Source: Cryptomeria japonica
Lineage: Eukaryota; Streptophyta; Pinopsida; Cupressales; Cupressaceae
DNA: 64,000 bases
Direction: 5' to 3'
Assembly (NCBI RefSeq): GCF_030272615.1
Contig: NC_081412.1
Coordinates: 693,910,083-693,974,082, forward strand
Positions 56,836 to 64,000 of this stretch are shown piece by piece. Each line of letters opens with the position of its first letter. Within the stretch, counting starts at the first letter, position 1. The translations under genes and the position numbers were made by a program. Below the pieces are notes generated by a model, which worked only from the letters and a program-made list of their open reading frames with translations, did no database searches and was not told where the DNA came from.

Positions 56836-59150
56836 ATGGGTGGAGATCCAATCTGCCAAGAACTAATAGTCCATGATGCATTGCTGCATGATGCTCTTTG
56901 TGAGCATTATTTTAGACACCATGGCTGGCTTGATTACTTTTTGAAAATCAAAGATTTTAATGAAGAAATTGCTGCAGATTTTATGCATTCCTTCAATGAA
57001 GGAGAAGCTACGGTTAAATGTTTAAGGGTAATTGCTACGAAGCAGTGGATAGCTAAAGTAACAGGGTTACCATAGGAAGGAGAATTGTTTCCAGAATCAA
57101 AAGATGCAAGGAGCGCTAGGGTAGAGTTTACACTTCCCATAGATGGACCTCTAACAATGGACAAACAGGGAACTAGGAGGGTTTCCCTACCAGCAGAGTG
57201 GCCTCAGGTAGCTTTATATGTTATGAAATACATTGCTTGCGAAGGGAGATATTCAAATCTACATTCACCACATTTTAAATTACTTAGTCATTTATGGCAT
57301 GGATGGAGGATGAATGTCCCTAATTTTCTATACCACCTCATTTCTATAAGTGCTAAAGAAATGTGGAAGAATGGAAATTGTTCCGTCAGCCATCATGGTT
57401 TGGTTAAATTGCTTGTAGAATGTTCTCTTAGAGACATTTCATAGATGGAATGGGAGGTATTTGAGGACATATTGCAGTTTAAGGTTGAAGATGCTCCTAT
57501 TGAAGATGCTCTTGTTCTAGAGGATCCACCAGTTGAAGAAGAAAATATTGTAGAACCCTCTTCTCCTGTAGTTGCTGCAGAGGATGATTTGCTTGTTGCT
57601 GAAGGAGCTGCGGTTATTGTGGAAGAAGAGATGGTTGAGGCAAATGTAGAGCAACCCTCCAATTATCTTCAAAGAGATTCACCACTTGCTAAGAGAAAAG
57701 GGAAAGAATTGGAAATAAATGAAGTAGATGAAGAACCTATGGCTCGATCGCATGCAACTCAAATTTCTCCTATAGCCAAGAGGCGTAGGTCAAAAAGAAA
57801 AACTCCTGCAGCAGAGCCACAGGTAGAAACCAGTCCTATAGCCACTCCAAAGGTTTATGTGAGAAGAACATGGAGTAGGACCCAGAAGGCTCATCCAACA
57901 GGTGATCCGATAGAGGTTATTGTAGTGGAAACATCAGAATAAGGGAGCCCTGCAGATGTTGAAATCTAGGAAGAAAGTGATGAAGATAGATTGTCAAATC
58001 TTGCTTTTGTGGCACAAAAACTTGAGGAAACTATTGGAGAAATTCTACAACAGTATGAGGAACTTATTGAAGAGATTCCATGACCTAAGGTAACACCTAT
58101 TAGACCTCCATCATCCCTAAGCATTTTATCTATTGCTTTAACATTTTATAGACAATGGGAAATAGAGAGGACTAGATTTCAAGGGGTTATTGACAAACAA
58201 CAAAGAGAAATTGAAAAGAGGGATAACAAAATTGAGGAATTAGAAGCTAAGGTTGAAACAATTGCTAGTATGGTCCCCGAATTGATGCAATGTATGGCAC
58301 CTCCAAGGGTTTATGCTTTTCATTTAAAGGAGCGGTATTTAAATTTCAAATTGAACCACATTGTCAGGGACCTTAGCCCCTCTTTAGAAACACCTAAGGG
58401 ATTTTATTATACTTACCAAACTTCTCCAGCAGCTGTGAAGAATTTGCTATGTGAATTTTATTTACATAACTATGTTGTACCCTTAGACAGTGAGTGGAAT
58501 CATTTGTTATATATTGGAGATATCCATATAAAAATTTTAATGTCATGGATTCAAAATGAGATCAACATGGGAGCACAAGCCAGAGCATACAAAGACTTTG
58601 AAATTGACTGTCCATTGCCATTAAGGAAATAAGAAAAAGAACCAAGAGCTCTTTATTATGAATGACAAAAATTACTAGTAAGAGATGAGGTTAGGAAACT
58701 AGTGCTTCCAATGAGAGATGAAATATACTAGGCATATGAGCATTTAGTTCAGACTGACAGTGTAGCTACAATAGAGGGGTTAACTCAATGCTAAAATAAC
58801 TTACTAGAAAAATTGAAGCAAGGAGAACCTCATTCATTGCAAAAATTTTAGGCAACTATGCAAAGAGCCTACAAATATATACAACTGGGCAGAGAGAAGG
58901 TCAATAACTAGTTACCACTAATTTTTCAACCTCCTATTCTTATGTGGCCACTATTGGGATGTAAGCATATAGATCAACCCTATGATGCAGTTATAGAAGA
59001 ATCAGCCAGATGGTCCAAGATGTAAAAGATGAAAGGATTTTATTGGAATTTAGCTTTAGGAGGAACACATCAAGGAACCATTGAAGATCTGAGAATTAGT
59101 GCAAGAGTCAGAAATTTTCTTTTTGTTGTAAGATCAACAAGCTCTTAAAG
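56836..59150 (+). pseudogene. Extra ORF downstream of pol (about 740 codons), unknown
   Basis: Begins MGGDPICQELIVHDALLHDA. The N-terminal third (AIATKQWIAKVTGLP-like block at 57030-57075, then LWHGWRMNVPNFLYHLISIS) resembles conserved plant transposon-associated proteins of unknown function. The middle is acidic and Pro-rich (57480-57700), followed by a strongly basic KRRRSKRK, a likely nuclear localisation signal. Then comes a coiled coil (KQQREIEKRDNKIEELEAKV) and a last region with LSPSLETPKGFYYTYQTSPA and GFYWNLALGGTHQGTIEDL. It sits where Athila elements carry an env-like gene, but I see no signal peptide or membrane segment. Stops, mostly TAG or TAA, break it at about ten places. Confidence 0.75.
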
Positions 59151-59160
59151 TTGGGGGGCA
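59150..59160 (+). other. Polypurine tract of the Athila-like element
   Basis: AGTTGGGGGGCA lies directly before TGATGAGTTGA, the start of the 3' LTR, matching the 5' LTR start at 23055. Confidence 0.85.
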
Positions 59161-59399
59161 TGATGAGTTGAAACATTATCATATTTATATCCTCAGAACT
59201 CTTGAGTTTTTGTCATCTTTTTGTTTGCATAGTAGAAGTGATGTATTGAAAGTTTACTATATGTATTCCATATGTTAAGCCTGAACCTATTAAATCATGT
59301 TTTATCTTTGTCAGTTTATTCCTGCAACCATGCCATTTATTCCTATAGCCATGTGATTTATTCCTATTGCCATGCGGATTATTTAAGGCAATATCATAT
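59161..59399 (+). mobile_element. 3' LTR of the Athila-like element, first 239 bp
   Basis: Aligns with 23055-23293, including the ATTTATTCCT...GCCATG triple repeat. It stops after ATATCATAT; at the same point the 5' LTR continues GTGAAATT. The last bases, CATAT, would be the target duplication of the next element. Confidence 0.93.
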
Positions 59400-60491
59400 T
59401 GATGAATACTAAGAGGGGGGGGGTGAATTAGTATGCCTAAAAACTTAACCAAACTCTTAAACAATTTTCCAGCAGATCGGTCTAGTAGATTAAAGAAAAA
59501 ACTATTTAAAACATAAATAAGCCAAATAGCAAATAAAGAATTCACCCATAAAAGCACAATCACCATAACACAAGATATTTTGATGTGGAAACCCAAATGT
59601 GAAAAACCATGGTGAGTAAGACTCACAAGTCAACTATCTGCAGAATAGTAACTAGACCGGTTAAGGTCTTACAATATTCTTCACTAGGACAAATCTTATT
59701 AGGAATCCAGATCTCTGTTAGGAGATAAGTCTTGTTAAAGACTACCCTATTAAAGGATTTTAGATCCACAACTGTGAACCACCTTGTTAGAGGATTTACA
59801 ATAGGCTTGGCTAGGCCTACCCAATTAAGGGTTTCAGACTTGTTGAATATATTAGTAATCAACAAGTGAATGATCTAGATAGTAGCATAGAGTGCTTGAT
59901 TAGATCCCTGATAACTCCTTGTTAATGCATTCAAGCATTACTTCAATATTCTATGCTTTGCACTCTCAATCTTAGTCACGAGATACCTTTCCTCTCAAAA
60001 GACTCGCACATATCAACTTCTGTTCTTTTTTTTTTAAAACCCTAGACATGATATCCTTAAATAGGAACTTGATTTCATGTCGGTCCAATAGGATTAGATT
60101 ACAATTTCCTAGGTACAGTGCATCTAGACACATTTGGTAACACGACATAGAAACACCGCTAAAGTGTCGGTGGATGATAACTCATCACACATTACATGTA
60201 TACCGTTTAATTACATATACCAATCACTAGTTAATAGGTGAAGACTGGAAAACTTGATCATAGTCAATCTGATCAAAAGATTAACTGCTGCTCTAGGTCT
60301 CCATTTTGCTTGAGGTCTTCATACCACTTGACCGATAAGCTTCTCCTTTAAAACACCGATAGTCTTCAATCAAATAAAGACTATTCATACAATACTGGTT
60401 AGAACAATTACCGTTTGAGAATAATACATTCATCAAATAAGTGTGTGTCCATGAATGATAATCACAACTAAACATCATCAAAATACCAACA
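59400..60491 (-). mobile_element. 3' LTR of the non-autonomous element
   Basis: The plus strand starts TGATGAATACTAAGAGGG and ends AAATACCAACA. On the minus strand it opens TGTTGGTATTTTGATG, close to the opening of the copia element at 14364 (TGTTGGTATTATGG). It contains the dyad array at 59650-59835. Only one copy is in the window. Confidence 0.85.
59406..59434 (-). promoter_or_regulatory. U5 stem-loop of the non-autonomous element
   Basis: ATACTAA and TTAGTAT pair perfectly over 7 bp around a G-run loop (C-rich in element sense), six bases from the LTR end. The stem sequence differs from those at 7638 and 31907 but pairing is kept. Confidence 0.6.
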
Positions 60492-60769
60492 ATCTCGCCC
60501 TTTGGCATTGATGGCAACACTTAGGAAAAAAAAATTGACATCTAAGTTCTTTAACACAAAAAAAATGTCATAAGAAGAATTACTTCCCCTAAGCATATAC
60601 ACTACTCCCTTTGCAAAAATCACAAGTATGTGCAAAAATACTTGTCAAAATTTGAAGATAGATACACTACACCTCCTTTGCCAACAATGACAAAGAAAAT
60701 ACAACATATTGCCAGTTTGCATAACATAAAAACAAAGTATGTGTTTATGACAACAAAGAATAAAATTTC
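60492..60769 (-). other. 3' untranslated region with polypurine tract
   Basis: On the minus strand GCCAAAGGGCGAGAT precedes the LTR (60491). A second similar tract, GGCAAAGGAGGTGTAG, lies at about 60668-60683. No coding sequence. Confidence 0.65.
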
Positions 60770-63700
60770 TCAAAAGGAGATTTAAAGTTTTGCAGAAAGT
60801 CCTTCATATTTGAGGACCATGAGTCAAGAAGTGAGGTTGCAATTTCACTCTCGGTCTTCATTTGGAAGGCTAGATCTTCCATCGTATCTATGGTGCTCAG
60901 CTCCTACATCATAGTGATATCTTCTAGGTTCAGAAAGCATTTCTAGAGTACCTGCAATTTAGGCAATAGAAGCAACTGAAGCTCCTACAAATCTCGAGTC
61001 TGATTGTAGATTTATGAGTCAATCTTGGTAATTAGATGTTGATAATGATCAACAGAGTGTCCATAGGTTGTGAATAGATCATAGGGAAGTTTGAAGTTTC
61101 CGATGTATTTTTGCTTCAGAGAATCATCATAGAACAGGTGAGATTGACAGATTTTACTCAAGAGTAGGTGACCTTCACCCATTGCTGACCTTATATTATC
61201 TTTCTATTTAACCAGTTTTTCCCGATCATCATTCATGTGTTGTACTAAGGTAACTGCAAGTGCCTTTTCATGGCTTTTCTTTGTAGTGGCCTGGGCAACA
61301 TCTTCCAAACATTGTACCTAGTCATCGACTAATGTGCAGAGTAGTTTGAGCTTAGCCAGCAAGGAATCAGTACTAGGGAGATTAGTACTAGGGATTAGAC
61401 TGGAGAGGGTATCAATGACAAACTAAATGACATCCTATTCTTTTTTTTTTTCCTTAGTTCTTCCAATCTTTCCTGCACTAAGTGAATGCTTTGTAGTAGC
61501 TCCGTTTCATCAGCTGATTGGGTCAGACAAGAAAGAGTCAAATCAGTGGAACTAGTGGAATCAACCTGCTTGGCTTTATCTGTAGTGGGCTTAGGAATCT
61601 GTTCTCCTTCTTTGGCTTTGACCTCTGCTTGTCTTTGCTTCTCCTATTCATCTCTTTCTTGGGCTATCTTGACAGCCTTCTCCTCTTGTTTCTTTCTCTC
61701 TTCTTCTCTTTGTTTCTTCTCTTCCTTCTTCTTCTCTATTTATTTCCTCTTTTCTTCTTCTTCCTTTTTCTTTTTCTCATCTTCTTCCTTTCTCTTCTTC
61801 TCCTCTTCCTCCTTTTTCTTCTTTTCCTCTTCTTCCATTTTCTTCTTTTCCTATCGCGCTTTCTCCACTTGTTCTTTCTCTTGTTTTTCTTTTTCTGCTT
61901 TCTCCTTTTCAAGTTTCTCATTTTCTGCTTTCTCTTCCTTTTCTTTCTCTAATCTTTTTGTTTCATCTTGCTCCTTATCTGGAGTGATATCTTCTATTTC
62001 TAGTGCATCAACATAAATAGGGTCATTTTGTTCTGCTATTCTTTCACCCATACTATCAAAGACTTCATCAGGTTTGGATGTGGATAGATCAGACTCTTGT
62101 TCAGCCAACCGATTAGCTTCTTGTACTATTTGCATGTTGACAATAGTTTTCACCTTCAAATGGGAGTCTCTTTCCACTTTAGAAAATTTGCCTTCGAGTA
62201 GCAGAAGTCTTCTTTTTCACATGAAGAAAATGCCTTTGTTCTTATCAATGAGTTCAAACAGTTCTAAATTAGAGACATCTAGAAAATATTGAGCAAAAAT
62301 TTTCGCCCTGATGTCTTGCTTCTTGTCAATAGCAATGCACCATTTGTTGTCCAAAGAATCATACAAGGATTTAGATGTAATAGATTTGATCTCAGAAGGT
62401 GACTGATCATTTATGCATAGATATTTAACGAGTTCTTGTTCAACCTCCTTGTTTTCATTATCATTGAAATCATCAAAATAATCCTTTAAATCATTAAGGA
62501 ATTTTCTTCTAATATTCTGTATGGTTCTTTGACAATGTGTCATAGGCTTGTAAGAAGAAATATCTAAGTTTACTAGTGCAGAGATTGTAGGTACATTATC
62601 GATTGACTTCACTTTCTTGGTAGATTGCCTTGTCTTCTTTACTTCTACCTCTGGCTTAGAGTCTTATGGATCTAGTGAGTGATTCTTTGTTTTCCATGTT
62701 CATTTGAACACCTTTTCTAGAATAGCTTGTGGTTTCTTTTTAGCAAGTGACCTTTTGGTCACTTTGGATTTAGGAGCAGATGTAACCGGTGTCGATGCCG
62801 ATGGTGCTACTTTACCTTTTATCTCCTTTGGTTCCTCACTAGATTTGTTTCTCTCTAAATAAGTACCAGTCCTCTTCTTTTGGGGTTCTAGTGGTGAGGC
62901 TAGTAGGGTTGAGGCATATCCTGTCAATATATCATTTACCACCTGATAAGCCATAGGCCCAACTACATATTTTCTGGGTTCAACTGCTTCCATTATGCAT
63001 TCATCTATTTTGATGGTGAAACATATGTCCTCTTCATATTCTTTAACTAAATCACCAGATATTCTTATTCTCTAGTTCATTTTTAGTTTGAATTCACAAA
63101 AATACTTGTTCAAAGTCTCTGGATATGTAGTTCCTACTAATTGCAGGCTCTCCTTTATTTGTCTGGTAATCGGTAGATCAGTTGACCATTCAACATCATC
63201 GACTCCAGGAAAGTATCTTTGAAAGTAGAAAAATAAACCAATTAGTAATTGACCAAACTTGAACCTTTGAGTTTTATCTGATTTGATCGACTTCAAGTTA
63301 TCTAAGAGTTGATTCTTCATACAGGTACATAGATCACATTCTGCATTCTCTTTTATTATTCTGTAAGTAGCATGCACCGCAGCTGAAGGAACAAAATTCA
63401 TTCTGCTAGCATAAAATATTTTGTACCCAATTACCATACATGGATATTTCACTAAATCATCTTTAATGGTATTGACATTCATTGCTCGTTGATCACTTAC
63501 TGAACCAGTGAGCTTCGTTACTTTCATTTTAGGGATTTTCTGAAGAACGAGCACTTCCCCAATATTACAGAATCTAGCCATGGCATGAATTGCCTCTGGT
63601 GTAATGTCATGTGTTCATTCAAGGTACATTTTGTCACCATCAACCCTACTAAGGATAATCTTGATGTGTTCCTTGGTAAATTCTTTGAGAAAGTAAACTG

Positions 63701-63956
63701 CATTGTGCAATTTCTTCTTCTATATTATACTATATTCGGGTTTAATATTTTTATCACCTCCACAGAACAGACTCAATTGGGAGTGAATTACTAGAGACCC
63801 TAGGTCTTCCAGTTTATAGTCAATATATCTAGTAACATCGCCTTGGACAATGACTCCGGTGGGAATTTGGGATAGGGCATTATATCTCATCTTAAGAAGT
63901 TCAGGTGTGTCCTCGGGTTCAGTAGAACTAGAGGGGACATTAGATGTAGATGCCAT
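60770..63956 (-). pseudogene. Long unknown ORF with Lys/Glu coiled coil, decayed
   Basis: Begins MASTSNVPSSSTEPEDTPEL (63956), then after a frameshift near 63720-63590 continues MARFCNIGEVLVLQKIPKMK and RFKFGQLLIGLFFYFQRYFP. A basic stretch (KSKVTKRSLAKKKPQ, about 62730) follows, then NVPTISALVNLDISSYKPMT and FLNDLKDYFDDFNDNENKEV. Between about 62050 and 61650 lies a long charged helix of KEKEEKAENEKLEKEK type, then a less ordered C-terminus ending near 60770. I recognise no enzyme domain. Overall order parallels the unknown ORF at 27549-30995. It may be a structural or adaptor protein of a non-autonomous element. Stops at several positions show it is decayed. Confidence 0.7.
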
Positions 63957-64000
63957 ATCAAACTAATTCCAAATGATAAGAATGTTTCAAAGAGAAATAG

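Larger units (their letters stand above)
23055..59399 (+). mobile_element. Plus-strand Athila-like Ty3/gypsy element, split by nested insertions
   Basis: The 5' LTR (23055-24177 plus 50471-50624), primer-binding site (50629), gag, protease, RT, RNase H, integrase, extra ORF, polypurine tract (59150) and 3' LTR start (59161) are in correct order on the plus strand. The two LTR copies match from TGATGAGTTGA through the repeated ATTTATTCCT words. The DLGASINVM protease and TGGCGTCGTTGTCGAGGA primer site are characteristic of the Athila group (family knowledge). The 3' LTR is cut at 59400 by another insertion and its end lies outside the window, so no target duplication can be read; the 5' side would be GGCTT. 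Confidence 0.88.
59400..64000 (-). mobile_element. Minus-strand non-autonomous copia-type LTR element, truncated by window end
   Basis: The 3' LTR (59400-60491) has TG...CA ends and shares the U5 stem-loop and CCATGGTTTTT box with the copia LTRs. A purine tract follows. Inside is one long minus-strand ORF (63956-60770) with no RT, integrase or protease. The 5' LTR, primer site and second target duplication lie beyond 64000. It interrupts the Athila-like 3' LTR. Confidence 0.82.

Noticed and set aside
61486-62016. Plus-strand Ser/Phe-rich open frames
   Set aside because: They are the antisense of the Lys/Glu coiled coil on the minus strand.
1-64000. Host protein genes, tRNA or rRNA genes
   Set aside because: All coding homology seen is retroelement or transposon-associated; tRNA-like words are primer-binding sites only.

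Overview
The window is repeat-dense plant nuclear DNA. I found no intact gene, no RNA gene and no CRISPR array. All recognisable coding sequence belongs to LTR retrotransposons broken by stops, frameshifts and later insertions. The size and decay of the stack, 4.5-kb LTRs and AT-rich composition suggest a very large seed-plant genome. A conifer is my best guess, by inference only.

The outermost element is a minus-strand Ty3/gypsy relic of Tat type (about 1-23054). It has gag, protease, RT, RNase H, a second archaeal-type RNase H and integrase on the minus strand. Between pol and the presumed 3' LTR lies a plus-strand plant-mobile-domain (PMD) pseudogene, and upstream of gag is a 1.3-kb array of 21-bp units. 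A complete minus-strand Ty1/copia element (7622-14364, target duplication TTATC) splits its pol gene.

A plus-strand Athila-like gypsy element starts at 23055. Its 5' LTR (23055-24177 and 50471-50624) is split by a plus-strand Ty1/copia element (24178-50465). That copia element carries two further insertions. In its 5' LTR sits a 6.3-kb insertion (25606-31882, target duplication AGTTG) with one long decayed ORF and no LTR pair that I can see. In its gag sits a 12.6-kb gag-only element (32664-45278) with 4.5-kb LTRs. The gypsy internal region (gag, protease, RT, RNase H, integrase and an extra ORF of about 740 codons) runs 50625-59160. Its 3' LTR is split at 59400 by a minus-strand non-autonomous element that leaves the window.

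Order of insertion follows from nesting: Tat-like gypsy, then Athila-like gypsy, then plus copia, then the 6.3-kb and 12.6-kb insertions. The most interesting items are the LTR-less 6.3-kb insertion, a stem-loop near the U5 end of three copia-type LTR families whose stem varies with pairing kept, the gag-plus-acidic ORF, the antisense PMD gene and the 21-bp array.
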